A stretch of DNA of 64,000 nt, from NCBI GenBank assembly GCA_038049695.1, contig CP142457.1, positions 61,190,501 to 61,254,500 of the forward strand, written 5' to 3'. This DNA comes from Cinnamomum chago. Lineage: Eukaryota; Streptophyta; Magnoliopsida; Laurales; Lauraceae. The notes below the pieces were generated by a model. It was not told where the DNA came from. It made no database searches and saw nothing but the letters and a program-made list of their open reading frames with translations. Both the position numbers and the translations under genes were made by a program. Shown one piece after another: positions 1 to 12,120 of this stretch (within the stretch, counting starts at the first letter, position 1; each line of letters starts with the position of its first letter).

Positions 1-531
1 CGAAGACATCGTTCATATGATCCAACCATTCATCTGCTTGAATAGCATCTTCTTTCCCTTGAAACTCTGTAGCTCCTCTTTTCCTGATCTTATCGAACAA
101 TGTAGTCGGGTCATTTTCTTTAGATTGAATGACCACTTGAGTGCTCGGGTTCGTTTGCGTTTGACCTTGGCTGGCCATCAATACTGCTAAGTGCTCGTTC
201 GTCTTGGCCATTTGTTCCATCAAGACCATCATCCTGGCTTCCATTGAGGGAGGGTTATCATTGTTGGACTCATTGTTTCCACCGTTAGTCCCACTCCCGG
301 AACCAGATGCCATTGTCCTGCAAAACAATTGTAAGAGTTAGGACAATATGCTAAACCTATCCTTACGATACTCACACTATGCACAACATGCTAACTATAA
401 TTGCACAATTATCAGTAACTAGCCTTGACAATTCTCTACGCATTATCGATTCTAACGTATTCTCACAACGTTTCTAATTGTTTCTAAGTCTTTTAAGAAG
501 ACTTTCAGGGCTCTGATACCATACTTACGTA
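1..531 (-). mobile_element. Internal start (gag 5' end plus leader) of a neighbouring tandem Del/Tekay copy
   Basis: Positions 1-531 repeat 7568-8098 with no difference found by eye. They hold the first 104 codons of gag (ATG at 311-313, minus strand), the leader, and a primer-binding site at 508-521 directly beside the LTR that starts at 532. The LTR at 532-3282 therefore serves both as 3' LTR of the complete element to its right and as 5' LTR of this second, truncated-by-window copy. This gives an internal-LTR-internal-LTR tandem arrangement. Confidence 0.85.
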
Positions 532-3282
532 TGTCACATCCCGGTCCCGAAATCACCCTGGCCTAGGGTAATCCCCGAGGTGTGTCACACGTACTCCCGT
601 ATATTGTACCTGTCTCGAGTCAAATACAACATACGAAGGAGAGAAAATTGACTAATCCACATGTGAGAACACATAACATTTCATATAGCGGAAGTCGTTA
701 TGCATTTATATAAGGTATCAAATTCCATCAAGTGCTATTAAACATTTAAGTTTTATACAAGGAAGTAAACAAATATATACATTCAGTTTTACAAAAGAGG
801 GATCAATAAAAGAATCCCTGTACAACCATTTCAAGAACCTATACATCCACTACCAAAAGTATGTTCAAAAGAATTTCGTATGACCATAGGAAAAGAATAG
901 TCACACGAACTGTGGTAATTACTAATGTAGTTCGCGCTCCGAGGAGATCAATCTAGACTGGCCCTGGTTCTGGCCACTCTTCTAGTCCTGCTGGTACCTC
1001 CTGGGTACCCTCCTCTCTCTCCTGGGCCTCTTCAGGGCCGGGAGCTGTATCTGCGTCTGTGACACCAAATGTAGTATCTTAATACGACGATTTCAGCAAG
1101 TATAAGCACAATAAGAAATTACATAATGTTGCAACTTTGAAATTAATACGCGTAAATTAGTGAAGAGCAATGATAGTATCGCTATGCAAATTGTGCATGA
1201 ATTAAGTATGCTGAGGAATCAATAATTAAGAAACCATACAAATGTGGCTACTACTTAAAGCTCATCCTCTCAAAGAGAGCGAAATCTTGTTGGGATGTCA
1301 CCAGCGGCCCGGCCAAAGGCTAACTGGCTACCCGGTTCTGGAGTTCCGGTACTCCAGGCGACATACTGCAGTAGTCTCTCAAATACGAACCCAAGTGCTG
1401 GCCCCGTCGGGCGTCACAGGGTCGAAGCTAGGTAGTGCCGACTCAATCGAAATCAAACGAATCGAATAATAAGTGGACTCGAGTGAGTTTGTATTTCACA
1501 TCATTTCTAAACGAATCAATTCAATCCATATCTCATCATATCATATACTCACTCAATCCACTTTTCTCATGATTTCTGAACAAATATACCACATATAGTA
1601 AATAGTGGAGGAAAATAAAGGAAATAAAGCTATTGATCTCACAGGATCTGAGAAATGAAATAAACTTATTTACTTATAATGATTGAACTGTCAAATGAAA
1701 ATATATTCCAATATGAAATGCAATAAGTCAAGGAGTCAATGAATCTTACTAACCATTTCTAACTATTTCTGTTAGTCTCTTACCATCCAATACAAGGTAA
1801 GTTTAGCAACCCAATGTATTACTACATTACTAGGTGTCACCATTTATGAGAAATACATTAAGTTCCTAAACTAACCCTCAGGGCATAATGTTAGACTCAT
1901 AAACATCCATTAGGCCAATTAATAAGGTTAACGGTTCCATTTTAAGGCCATAAAGTCTCTCAAGTTCTTAATTTCCTAAGGGAATAAGGGTAGGCACCTT
2001 AAGTATCCATTTGGAACATTTAAGGTGGGTTAAAATAGGCTAGGGATAATAGTTTACCCAAAGATTGAGGTCAAAAGGCAGTCTAGTGCATGGCAGTGGG
2101 TTCGCTCGAGCGGACCCAAGTTCGCTCGAGCGGACCCCTTTCCAGAACCTTGAAGGTTCGAGCGCATTTTATTCATCCGCTCGAACGGTTGGTTCGCTCG
2201 AGCGAAGTGTCCAGTTCGCTCGAGCGAACTGTCCAGAACCCTGTTCCGGATTTCCTTTCCTTTCTATTTCTCCTTCCCTTACATTCTTCCTCCCACTACT
2301 AAACCTGCAAAAGAATGGAGCCTCCATGCTCCCATTCAACATATAATCACAATAATCCATCCATTTATTTCCATAAACTTGGAATCATCTAAAACATCCA
2401 TTTATTAAGAATTAGGAACATTGAATGAATATCTCATGGAGTCAATAAAATTAACAAGAATGTAACTCTTATCATACATATACTTGCCTCTATTTTAAGC
2501 TTTTCAAACTCTTTTATACTCTTGGTGTTCCAACCCTAAAAATCCCCAAATGTTCAACCCTAACACAATATACATGGAAAACACATGAATATGGATACAT
2601 GCCTAACATAAGGGCCTTTTTACTCTAATACAACTCACAAATCCAAACAAAAAGGGTTTGGGGCCTACCTCTTGTAATAATTCCGAATTTGAAGATTGGA
2701 GAATGAATGGTTCCTTAAATAAGAGGTGGAGAAGATGAAGAAGAAGGAGATGAAGAGGAAGATGATCTCCACACTTGCTTTTACTTCCTCACTTGCACAA
2801 TTGCTAGAATGCTTGGAGAAGAGGAAGAGACTTGAAAGGAAGAAGGGAAAGAGGCTTTCTCTCCACTACCAACATGAGAAATGAATGGAAATGCAATTGG
2901 TTTAAGTGATAAGGATGGGCAAATTGCAGAAAAGCCCATTAGTTGTGTACAATTCCAATTTGAGTCAAATGATGGTCCATTTCCTCAACGAGTGGTCAAA
3001 TGAAGTAAGGTTAAATACGAAAATCGACGTGCTCAACGAGATACACGCGATGACGCCAAAATGACGTAAAAACGATGAAAAACGAGAAAATCTATAATTA
3101 CGGAAAAGTCCTTGACTCAATCCAATTGAGTCAATTCAACTCTACTCAATTAATCAAAACTCAAGACTCAATTTAACTCGGTCTAAGAGACTAAATTAAT
3201 GATTTATAACTAAACACGATTAATTAAACTAAATCCCCATTAATTAGCATTAATGAAGATTTAATTGGGTTGGGGTGTAACA
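532..3282 (-). repeat. Del/Tekay LTR (3' LTR of the complete copy)
   Basis: This 2751-bp terminal repeat is identical by eye to 8099-10849 except for G at 1024 versus A at 8591. It has a candidate TATA box (TATATAAA on minus) at 705-712, about 170 bp from the downstream LTR edge, so most of the LTR is U3. A run of short palindromes lies at 2101-2230. Several short open frames inside it are probably not genes. Confidence 0.93.
2101..2230. repeat. Cluster of TTCGCTCGAGCGAA palindromes in the LTR
   Basis: Four near-copies of TTCGCTCGAGCG start at 2101, 2121, 2193 and 2215, with two half-sites at 2156-2163 and 2178-2186. The copy at 2213-2230 is a perfect 18-bp palindrome. The same cluster recurs at 9668-9797 in the other LTR. 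Several copies are followed by GGACCC or a GTCCAG-type spacer. The location is well inside U3. A protein-binding or hairpin role is possible but not shown. Confidence 0.85.
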
Positions 3283-3294
3283 TTTCTCCCCCAC
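3283..3294 (-). promoter_or_regulatory. Polypurine tract of the Del/Tekay element
   Basis: On the minus strand GTGGGGGAGAAA lies directly against the LTR start TGTTACA. This is the expected plus-strand primer position. It overlaps the end of the gag-pol stop codon region (TAG at 3294-3296). Confidence 0.8.
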
Positions 3295-6200
3295 TAGGAC
3301 TCATTCGGTCCTCCGAATGATCTTACCTGCTCGAAGAGTTCGGGGTAGTGTCGTGCAACTTGCTCCTCAAGTTCCCAAGTGGCTTCTTCGGGTCCATGGT
3401 GATCCCAAAGTAGTTTCACCCATCGAATAGTCCTCGTCCGCAACACTTGCTCCTTTTCGTCAATGATTCGAAGTGGACGTTCGACGTATGTAGAACCAGG
3501 TTTAATTTGCACTTCTTCATATTGAATAACATGAGACGGATCTCGGATGTACTTGCGGAGCATAGACACATGGAATACGTCATGTACTCCTGCAAATTCC
3601 GGAGGAAGTTTCAATCTATAACCCACATCACCTATTCGGCTTTTGATTTCGAACGGCCCCACATATCTTGGGGAGAGTTTTCCCTTTTGTCCGAACCGAA
3701 TGGTGCCTTTCATTGGAGATGTCTTCAAAAATACCCAATCTCCAACTTGGAATTCAAGTTTCCTTCTCCTCTTGTCCGCATAGCTTTTCTGTCTTGATTG
3801 TGCTGTCTTCAATCTTTCTCTGACTTGAAGGACTTTTTCGGCTGTATCGACAATAATAGTAGGTCCATGAAAACTTCTGGTGCCGACTTCTTCCCAACAA
3901 ACTGGAGTTCTGCAACTACGACCATATAGAGCTTCAAAAGGAGGCATCCCAATGGTCGAATGAAAACTGTTGTTATATGCGAACTCACATAGTGCCAAAT
4001 GTTCATCCCACTCACCACCGAAATCAAGAACGCTAGCTCGAAGCATGTCCTCTAGGGTTTGTATGGTGCGTTCGGACTGTCCATCGGTCTGAGGATGGTA
4101 AGCGGTGCTGAAGCTGAGTTTCGTGCCCAAAGACTGCTGAAAAGATTGCCAAAAAGAAGAGATAAATCTCGTATCTCTATCGGAGACGATTGAAACTGGG
4201 GTGCCGTGCAAGCGGACTATCTCCTTCACAAAGAGTTTTGCCATTTCATTGAATTTCATACCCTTCTTGAAAGGTAGAAAATGGGCTGATTTCGTCAATC
4301 GATCAACTATCACCCAAATTACATTGTTCTTCCTGCTAGTCAACGGTAATCCGGAAACAAAGTCCATAGATATGTGTTCCCATTTCCACTGAGGAATATG
4401 CAAGGGATGTAATAAACCCGGAGGTTTCCTATGCTCGAACTTTACACGTTGACAAGTGTAACACTTAGACACAAATTCTGCAATTTCTCTTTTCATGTTA
4501 TTCCACCAGAATCGCCTCTTTAGATCTCTATACATTTTTGTGCTTCCAGGGTGTATCGCATATCTGGCATTGTGTGCTTCTGTCAGAATTGGAATTATCA
4601 ACTGATTTGTTTTCGGCACACACAAGCGATTCCTGAAATACAAGATTCCATCCACCAACTGGAAATCAGGTTTTTCTTCAATGTGATCTCTTATCTTAGC
4701 CAAGTTAGGGTCCTCGAACTGTTCATTCTTTATTCGGTCCATCAGCTCTGGTTCGTACACTGACATGGCTGCCATCATCATTGAATCATTCATCAACCTA
4801 ACTTCCACATCTAGTTCCTCAAAAGCATCAAACTTGAGCCATTGTGTACCCATAGTTGCAACTAAGGACGACTTCCTGCTTAAAGCATCAGCCACCACAT
4901 TTCCTTTCCCTGGAATATATTTGATTGGGAAGTCATAGTCCTTTATAAATTCTAGCCACCGCCTCTGCCTCATATTGAGATCTTGTTGGGAGAATAGATA
5001 TTGTAAACTACGATGATCGGAATGCACTTCAAATTGTTCTCCATACAAATAATGTCTCCACAGTTTCAGTGCAAACACGATAGCAGCGAGTTCAAGGTCA
5101 TGAGTGGCATAATTTCTTTCATGGGTTTTCAACTGCCTGGATCCATAGGCTATCACCTTTCCATTCTGCATAAGGACACACCCCAGTCCAACTCTAGATG
5201 CATCCGAATATATCACAAAGCCTCCTGGACCTTCAGGCAAGGATAGTACTGGGGCGGTTGTTAGCTTTTCTTTCAAAATTTGGAAGTTTGACTCACACTC
5301 CTTAGTCCAAAAGAAGGGTACATCCTTCCTAGTCAACTTAGTCAATGGGGCTGAGATTTTGGAGAAGTCCTTGACAAATCTACTGTAGTAACCTGCAAGA
5401 CCTAGAAAGCTTCGAATCTCTGCCACTGTCTTCGGACTTTGCCAATTCATAACCGCTTCTATCTTCGCTGGATCTACCCTTAGGCCGTCTCGAGTGATAA
5501 TATGGCCCAAGAAAGCTACTTGTTCGAGCCAAAAATCACACTTCTCAAGCTTGGCGTACAACTGGTGCATCCTCAAAAGCTGAAGTGACGATCTGAGGTG
5601 ATCTGCATGCTCTTCCATGGATTTTGAGTACACCAAAATGTCGTCGATGAAGACTACAATAAATTTATCGAGATAAGGAGCAAAAATTCTATTCATCAAC
5701 GCCATAAACACTGCCGGAGCGTTGGTCAAGCCGAAGGGCATCACAAGAAATTCGTAATGACCGTATCTCGTTCTGAAGGCTGTCTTCTCAATGTCTTGCT
5801 CTCGGACTCTTAGCTGATGGTATCCTGATCTTAGATCGATCTTCGAGAAATAAGCTGCTCCTTGGAGTTGGTCAAATAATTCATCAATTCGAGGTAACGG
5901 ATATTTATTCTTTATCGTCACCTGATTGATCTTTCGGTAATCTATGCACATTCGAAGAGAACCATCCTTTTTCCTCACGAACAGTACCGGAGCTCCCCAT
6001 GGTGATACGCTAGGACGAATAAATCCTTTGTTTAACAAATCTTGCAATTGTTCTTTTAACTCTCGGAGTTCAGCTGGGGCCATTCTGTACGGTGCCTTTG
6101 AAATGGGTGCGGTGCCAGGCATTAATTCAATAGAAAAATCAACTTCTCTAGACGGAGGTAACCCTGGAATTTCATCTGGAAATACATCCGGAAATTCACA

Positions 6201-7880
6201 AACCACTGTAATATCTTCTAGTTTCACGGGCGGTTTCTTCTCACTAATAAAAGCAAAGTAGCCTTCACAGCCACTCTCCAAAAGCTTGACAGCATCCAAT
6301 GCTGACACAAGTCCGGACTTAGATCTTTCTCTTCGTACACCCTCGAATATTACGTTCGACTTAGGCTCCTCCACCTTAAAGGTGATCGTCTTGTGGAAGC
6401 AATCCACACAAGCACGATATTTCGTGAGCCAATCCATTCCGAGGATAACGTCAAAGTCTTGCATCACGAGGGTGATCAAATCTACTGGCATTAGTATATC
6501 TCCGATTTGAACACTACACTTGGGGTAGTAGGTATCACAAGCGACTCGTGTACCCACCGGAGTAGCCACCATCAACACAAAAGGAAGCAACTCAGGCGGT
6601 TGCTGTAAACTGCTAGCAAAAAGAGGTGCCACAAACGAGTGTGTGGACCCCGAATCAAATAGAGTCCTAGCTTCTTTGGCACAAATCAAAACGGTACCTT
6701 CTACAACATTGCCGGCTGCTTCTGCTTGCTCAAGATTTGCTGCAAAAAGTTGCCCAGCTTGTTGTGGTAACGGTCTAACTTGCTGACGCTGTGGTCCTGG
6801 CCTTCCTGGCTGAGGTCGTTGCTGCTGCTGAGGTCTCGGAGGAGGTGCAGGTAATGCCAATCTCTGAGGTGGGGCTGGAAGTGCTGGCCTGACTGGTTGC
6901 TGAGGATATGGTTGTTGTGGTGCTCCATAACCACCCCTGTTCCTGGGACAAGCTGCTGCTCGGTGCTCAGTAGATCCACAAAGGAAGCAAGCACCGGTGT
7001 TTCTCCAACACCTCTCAGTAGAGTGTCCTTTTCCACAAGTTTGACACTTAGGTGCATTCGAGCCAATGACTATACCCTTTTGTTTCTTATACTGGAAATT
7101 CTTTCCGGAGTGAGACATACTCCGCTTTGGATCCGCATTTCTTTTCTTTATAGCCATCTCTTCTGCGGTGGAGGCCCTATCAACAGCATCTTGGAAAGTT
7201 TCAGGCCTCTTGTACATGATTACGTGTTCCTCGTACGCAGGATGGAGCCCTCCTACAAACCGTTTCACTTTCTTTTCTTCGGTATCCACTAAGTCCTTGG
7301 CAAACTTGGACAATTGAGTAAAAGTGTGGACATATGTTGCTACTGTCATCTGATTCTGCTTGAGGGAGATAAATTCTTCTTCTTTCTTCCTATACATATG
7401 ATCCGGTATGAACTTGCGACGAAACCGTTCTTGGAAAGTCTCCCATATAGTGGCATTTGGCATATCTATGTACGCATCCTTGACAGATTTCCACCAGTCC
7501 TTGGCGACTCCCCTGAACATTGAGGTAGTGAGAACTACCCTCCGCTTGTTATCACATACTACTGTCTCGAAGACATCGTTCATATGATCCAACCATTCAT
7601 CTGCTTGAATAGCATCTTCTTTCCCTTGAAACTCTGTAGCTCCTCTTTTCCTGATCTTATCGAACAATGTAGTCGGGTCATTTTCTTTAGATTGAATGAC
7701 CACTTGAGTGCTCGGGTTCGTTTGCGTTTGACCTTGGCTGGCCATCAATACTGCTAAGTGCTCGTTCGTCTTGGCCATTTGTTCCATCAAGACCATCATC
7801 CTGGCTTCCATTGAGGGAGGGTTATCATTGTTGGACTCATTGTTTCCACCGTTAGTCCCACTCCCGGAACCAGATGCCAT
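3294..7880 (-). CDS. Gag-pol polyprotein of Del/Tekay retrotransposon
   Basis: This is an intact 1528-aa frame if the first true ATG (7878-7880) is used; the frame is open 15 nt further upstream but starts there with TTG. Domains in order, from this ATG: retrotransposon gag (about 75-240); two zinc knuckles near 279-311, the second a clean CX2CX4HX4C; a Pro/Gln-rich linker (about 320-375); aspartic protease with DSGST near 409; reverse transcriptase with VFIDD near 743-747; RNase H with SDAS near 892-895; integrase with an HHCC zinc region near 1100-1145 and D, D, E at about 1173, 1234 and 1270; and a C-terminal chromodomain-like segment near 1450-1520. The protein makes and integrates a DNA copy of the element. 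No frameshift or stop was seen, so this copy may still be competent. Confidence 0.93.
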   Translation of the reverse strand: MASGSGSGTNGGNNESNNDNPPSMEARMMVLMEQMAKTNEHLAVLMASQGQTQTNPSTQVVIQSKENDPTTLFDKIRKRGATEFQGKEDAIQADEWLDHMNDVFETVVCDNKRRVVLTTSMFRGVAKDWWKSVKDAYIDMPNATIWETFQERFRRKFIPDHMYRKKEEEFISLKQNQMTVATYVHTFTQLSKFAKDLVDTEEKKVKRFVGGLHPAYEEHVIMYKRPETFQDAVDRASTAEEMAIKKRNADPKRSMSHSGKNFQYKKQKGIVIGSNAPKCQTCGKGHSTERCWRNTGACFLCGSTEHRAAACPRNRGGYGAPQQPYPQQPVRPALPAPPQRLALPAPPPRPQQQQRPQPGRPGPQRQQVRPLPQQAGQLFAANLEQAEAAGNVVEGTVLICAKEARTLFDSGSTHSFVAPLFASSLQQPPELLPFVLMVATPVGTRVACDTYYPKCSVQIGDILMPVDLITLVMQDFDVILGMDWLTKYRACVDCFHKTITFKVEEPKSNVIFEGVRRERSKSGLVSALDAVKLLESGCEGYFAFISEKKPPVKLEDITVVCEFPDVFPDEIPGLPPSREVDFSIELMPGTAPISKAPYRMAPAELRELKEQLQDLLNKGFIRPSVSPWGAPVLFVRKKDGSLRMCIDYRKINQVTIKNKYPLPRIDELFDQLQGAAYFSKIDLRSGYHQLRVREQDIEKTAFRTRYGHYEFLVMPFGLTNAPAVFMALMNRIFAPYLDKFIVVFIDDILVYSKSMEEHADHLRSSLQLLRMHQLYAKLEKCDFWLEQVAFLGHIITRDGLRVDPAKIEAVMNWQSPKTVAEIRSFLGLAGYYSRFVKDFSKISAPLTKLTRKDVPFFWTKECESNFQILKEKLTTAPVLSLPEGPGGFVIYSDASRVGLGCVLMQNGKVIAYGSRQLKTHERNYATHDLELAAIVFALKLWRHYLYGEQFEVHSDHRSLQYLFSQQDLNMRQRRWLEFIKDYDFPIKYIPGKGNVVADALSRKSSLVATMGTQWLKFDAFEELDVEVRLMNDSMMMAAMSVYEPELMDRIKNEQFEDPNLAKIRDHIEEKPDFQLVDGILYFRNRLCVPKTNQLIIPILTEAHNARYAIHPGSTKMYRDLKRRFWWNNMKREIAEFVSKCYTCQRVKFEHRKPPGLLHPLHIPQWKWEHISMDFVSGLPLTSRKNNVIWVIVDRLTKSAHFLPFKKGMKFNEMAKLFVKEIVRLHGTPVSIVSDRDTRFISSFWQSFQQSLGTKLSFSTAYHPQTDGQSERTIQTLEDMLRASVLDFGGEWDEHLALCEFAYNNSFHSTIGMPPFEALYGRSCRTPVCWEEVGTRSFHGPTIIVDTAEKVLQVRERLKTAQSRQKSYADKRRRKLEFQVGDWVFLKTSPMKGTIRFGQKGKLSPRYVGPFEIKSRIGDVGYRLKLPPEFAGVHDVFHVSMLRKYIRDPSHVIQYEEVQIKPGSTYVERPLRIIDEKEQVLRTRTIRWVKLLWDHHGPEEATWELEEQVARHYPELFEQVRSFGGPNES

Positions 7881-8074
7881 TGTCCTGCAAAACAATTGTA
7901 AGAGTTAGGACAATATGCTAAACCTATCCTTACGATACTCACACTATGCACAACATGCTAACTATAATTGCACAATTATCAGTAACTAGCCTTGACAATT
8001 CTCTACGCATTATCGATTCTAACGTATTCTCACAACGTTTCTAATTGTTTCTAAGTCTTTTAAGAAGACTTTCA

Positions 8075-8088
8075 GGGCTCTGATACCA
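8075..8088 (-). promoter_or_regulatory. Primer-binding site of the Del/Tekay element (tRNA-iMet type)
   Basis: The minus strand reads TGGTATCAGAGCCC, the usual complement of the 3' end of initiator tRNA-Met. It lies 10 nt downstream of the LTR end. An identical site lies at 508-521 for the neighbouring copy. Confidence 0.85.
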
Positions 8089-8098
8089 TACTTACGTA

Positions 8099-10849
8099 TG
8101 TCACATCCCGGTCCCGAAATCACCCTGGCCTAGGGTAATCCCCGAGGTGTGTCACACGTACTCCCGTATATTGTACCTGTCTCGAGTCAAATACAACATA
8201 CGAAGGAGAGAAAATTGACTAATCCACATGTGAGAACACATAACATTTCATATAGCGGAAGTCGTTATGCATTTATATAAGGTATCAAATTCCATCAAGT
8301 GCTATTAAACATTTAAGTTTTATACAAGGAAGTAAACAAATATATACATTCAGTTTTACAAAAGAGGGATCAATAAAAGAATCCCTGTACAACCATTTCA
8401 AGAACCTATACATCCACTACCAAAAGTATGTTCAAAAGAATTTCGTATGACCATAGGAAAAGAATAGTCACACGAACTGTGGTAATTACTAATGTAGTTC
8501 GCGCTCCGAGGAGATCAATCTAGACTGGCCCTGGTTCTGGCCACTCTTCTAGTCCTGCTGGTACCTCCTGGGTACCCTCCTCTCTCTCCTAGGCCTCTTC
8601 AGGGCCGGGAGCTGTATCTGCGTCTGTGACACCAAATGTAGTATCTTAATACGACGATTTCAGCAAGTATAAGCACAATAAGAAATTACATAATGTTGCA
8701 ACTTTGAAATTAATACGCGTAAATTAGTGAAGAGCAATGATAGTATCGCTATGCAAATTGTGCATGAATTAAGTATGCTGAGGAATCAATAATTAAGAAA
8801 CCATACAAATGTGGCTACTACTTAAAGCTCATCCTCTCAAAGAGAGCGAAATCTTGTTGGGATGTCACCAGCGGCCCGGCCAAAGGCTAACTGGCTACCC
8901 GGTTCTGGAGTTCCGGTACTCCAGGCGACATACTGCAGTAGTCTCTCAAATACGAACCCAAGTGCTGGCCCCGTCGGGCGTCACAGGGTCGAAGCTAGGT
9001 AGTGCCGACTCAATCGAAATCAAACGAATCGAATAATAAGTGGACTCGAGTGAGTTTGTATTTCACATCATTTCTAAACGAATCAATTCAATCCATATCT
9101 CATCATATCATATACTCACTCAATCCACTTTTCTCATGATTTCTGAACAAATATACCACATATAGTAAATAGTGGAGGAAAATAAAGGAAATAAAGCTAT
9201 TGATCTCACAGGATCTGAGAAATGAAATAAACTTATTTACTTATAATGATTGAACTGTCAAATGAAAATATATTCCAATATGAAATGCAATAAGTCAAGG
9301 AGTCAATGAATCTTACTAACCATTTCTAACTATTTCTGTTAGTCTCTTACCATCCAATACAAGGTAAGTTTAGCAACCCAATGTATTACTACATTACTAG
9401 GTGTCACCATTTATGAGAAATACATTAAGTTCCTAAACTAACCCTCAGGGCATAATGTTAGACTCATAAACATCCATTAGGCCAATTAATAAGGTTAACG
9501 GTTCCATTTTAAGGCCATAAAGTCTCTCAAGTTCTTAATTTCCTAAGGGAATAAGGGTAGGCACCTTAAGTATCCATTTGGAACATTTAAGGTGGGTTAA
9601 AATAGGCTAGGGATAATAGTTTACCCAAAGATTGAGGTCAAAAGGCAGTCTAGTGCATGGCAGTGGGTTCGCTCGAGCGGACCCAAGTTCGCTCGAGCGG
9701 ACCCCTTTCCAGAACCTTGAAGGTTCGAGCGCATTTTATTCATCCGCTCGAACGGTTGGTTCGCTCGAGCGAAGTGTCCAGTTCGCTCGAGCGAACTGTC
9801 CAGAACCCTGTTCCGGATTTCCTTTCCTTTCTATTTCTCCTTCCCTTACATTCTTCCTCCCACTACTAAACCTGCAAAAGAATGGAGCCTCCATGCTCCC
9901 ATTCAACATATAATCACAATAATCCATCCATTTATTTCCATAAACTTGGAATCATCTAAAACATCCATTTATTAAGAATTAGGAACATTGAATGAATATC
10001 TCATGGAGTCAATAAAATTAACAAGAATGTAACTCTTATCATACATATACTTGCCTCTATTTTAAGCTTTTCAAACTCTTTTATACTCTTGGTGTTCCAA
10101 CCCTAAAAATCCCCAAATGTTCAACCCTAACACAATATACATGGAAAACACATGAATATGGATACATGCCTAACATAAGGGCCTTTTTACTCTAATACAA
10201 CTCACAAATCCAAACAAAAAGGGTTTGGGGCCTACCTCTTGTAATAATTCCGAATTTGAAGATTGGAGAATGAATGGTTCCTTAAATAAGAGGTGGAGAA
10301 GATGAAGAAGAAGGAGATGAAGAGGAAGATGATCTCCACACTTGCTTTTACTTCCTCACTTGCACAATTGCTAGAATGCTTGGAGAAGAGGAAGAGACTT
10401 GAAAGGAAGAAGGGAAAGAGGCTTTCTCTCCACTACCAACATGAGAAATGAATGGAAATGCAATTGGTTTAAGTGATAAGGATGGGCAAATTGCAGAAAA
10501 GCCCATTAGTTGTGTACAATTCCAATTTGAGTCAAATGATGGTCCATTTCCTCAACGAGTGGTCAAATGAAGTAAGGTTAAATACGAAAATCGACGTGCT
10601 CAACGAGATACACGCGATGACGCCAAAATGACGTAAAAACGATGAAAAACGAGAAAATCTATAATTACGGAAAAGTCCTTGACTCAATCCAATTGAGTCA
10701 ATTCAACTCTACTCAATTAATCAAAACTCAAGACTCAATTTAACTCGGTCTAAGAGACTAAATTAATGATTTATAACTAAACACGATTAATTAAACTAAA
10801 TCCCCATTAATTAGCATTAATGAAGATTTAATTGGGTTGGGGTGTAACA
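8099..10849 (-). repeat. Del/Tekay LTR (5' LTR of the complete copy)
   Basis: Same length and sequence as 532-3282 apart from the A at 8591. The TATA candidate is at 8272-8279 (minus). The palindrome cluster is at 9668-9797. The A at 8591 turns a CAG codon into TAG in a short acidic open frame running leftward from about 8630, which argues that this small frame is not required. Confidence 0.93.
8272..8279 (-). promoter_or_regulatory. Candidate LTR TATA box
   Basis: TATATAAA on the minus strand, about 175 bp before the end of the 5' LTR, is well placed to start the genomic RNA of the retrotransposon. The identical site in the other LTR is 705-712. It was assigned by motif and position only. 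Confidence 0.5.
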
Positions 10850-11848
10850 TGGATGCCATTAATCTTATGCACTCTACCATGAATGAGGAAAATCTCTCCA
10901 GATTGGATGGATCAAACCATTTGATTAGTGGCTTACTTATCGATGGTTGATCGTAGAAGCTAATATTATCACACATTAGAAACTAGATAATTGAGGTTAA
11001 GTTGTATTTGTTTTCTGATATGATACTTGAGCTTCCCATATCAATTGTTGGGTGAATCAACACGCAGGCATTTGCTTTAATTTCCCATGCATACATGTTC
11101 TAGTATAGTTTGAAGATCACTTAATCACACATAATGGAGAACTTGGGGGTTAAGAGTGAGTGATAATAGATAAATCTTCATCGGAGTCTATCAAATGACT
11201 TCCCATGTGATTGAAACTGATTACCAATCTAACAACTGCAACCAAGTGTGGGTCTTTTTATCTCCACTTTAGGCCCCTTTGTTCTTCCACCCTTTTAGGA
11301 ATTCTTTGGTGTAATCCGCTTTACTATGAATAAACAGGAATTTAACAAAAGCGCCCTCCCTTCTGTAGATTTCTTCACTAGGTCATATTCTATTATAGCC
11401 TTCAGACTTCTAACAATAGAAATAGCAAAAAGATTATAACAAGTCCATACCTGTAATACTCGCAGGTTCACTATATTAAAAAGGAATGTAAAAGGGCGAC
11501 GCCAGCCTATTGGTCTTACCCCAAATTTCGGGCCAATCAACTATTCATGCTGGGCTCAACCATTATTCTATTAGGCCTGTCGAGGTTGGCAAAGCTTGTT
11601 TGTTGTGCATTTATCACTACCCAGTTAGTCCAGTATTTAGCTCTATGTAATTTACCGTTTGAAGTACACAACTGAGCCCAAACCTAACTCAGTCACCCAG
11701 GGTTCAGATTCTTACTTTTCATTTGAGGGTTGGGTTTAGGTGACATCTCCATCCTAGCTAATTGAGTTTGTGTTGCGCCATACTCGACGTTCAACCAACT
11801 GACCCAACCCAAACTCTATCCAATACTTTTAATTGTACTTTGACTAAA
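10850..11848. other. Host intergenic sequence, nothing recognised
   Basis: AT-rich flank of the retrotransposon. I see only short open frames without recognisable motifs, and no RNA gene. Confidence 0.5.
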
Positions 11849-12120
11849 TAGCATAACAATAGTTTTATAGAGAGGGTGATGGCTCGACTACAATTATGAT
11901 TAAATTATGACCGGAATTCGCAAAGCGCGTGTCCCGTGACCCGAACACCCGACTTACTGGGCTCTGATACCACTTGTAGGATTTTACACCCCATTGAGCT
12001 ACCACTTACCGTAAAATCAATTGATAATAAAAAACGGCACAACAATAATTTTATGGTGAGGGTGAGGGCTCGACGTCAATCATGATTCCTCAAGAGCGAG
12101 GGTGAATGTTGACCTCAACA
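11849..12120 (-). mobile_element. TRIM-type miniature LTR retrotransposon (one LTR complete, second partial)
   Basis: On the minus strand a 146-bp LTR (11975-12120) begins TGTTGAGGTCAAC and ends ATCCTACA. Two bases later comes a primer site, TGGTATCAGAGCCCAG (11957-11972). After a roughly 40-bp leader the LTR sequence resumes in part (about 11849-11915), without its first bases. There is no coding capacity. Related copies lie at 44401-44629 and 60373-60469. Short LTRs, an iMet-type primer site and a tiny interior are the defining features of TRIM elements. Confidence 0.7.

Larger units (their letters stand above)
532..10849 (-). mobile_element. Full-length Ty3/gypsy chromovirus, Del/Tekay type, minus strand
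   Basis: Two 2751-bp LTRs (532-3282 and 8099-10849) flank a 4816-bp internal region. The LTRs begin TGTTACACCCC and end GATGTGACA, read on the minus strand. A tRNA-iMet-type primer site lies at 8075-8088 and a purine-rich tract at 3283-3294. The internal region encodes one long gag-pol frame in the order gag, protease, RT, RNase H, integrase, C-terminal chromodomain-like tail. That order with long LTRs fits the Del/Tekay lineage; the lineage name is my inference from integrase and tail features. The LTRs differ at one site that I could find, so the copy is very young. Host sequence right of the element begins TGGAT; the matching left flank is outside the window because of the tandem arrangement. 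Confidence 0.93.

Noticed and set aside
1242-1469. Short plus-strand frames in the Del LTR (also 2065-2346 and their copies near 8809 and 9632)
   Set aside because: They are identical in both LTRs simply because the LTRs are identical. The frames run over the palindrome cluster and non-coding U3, and have no known relatives.
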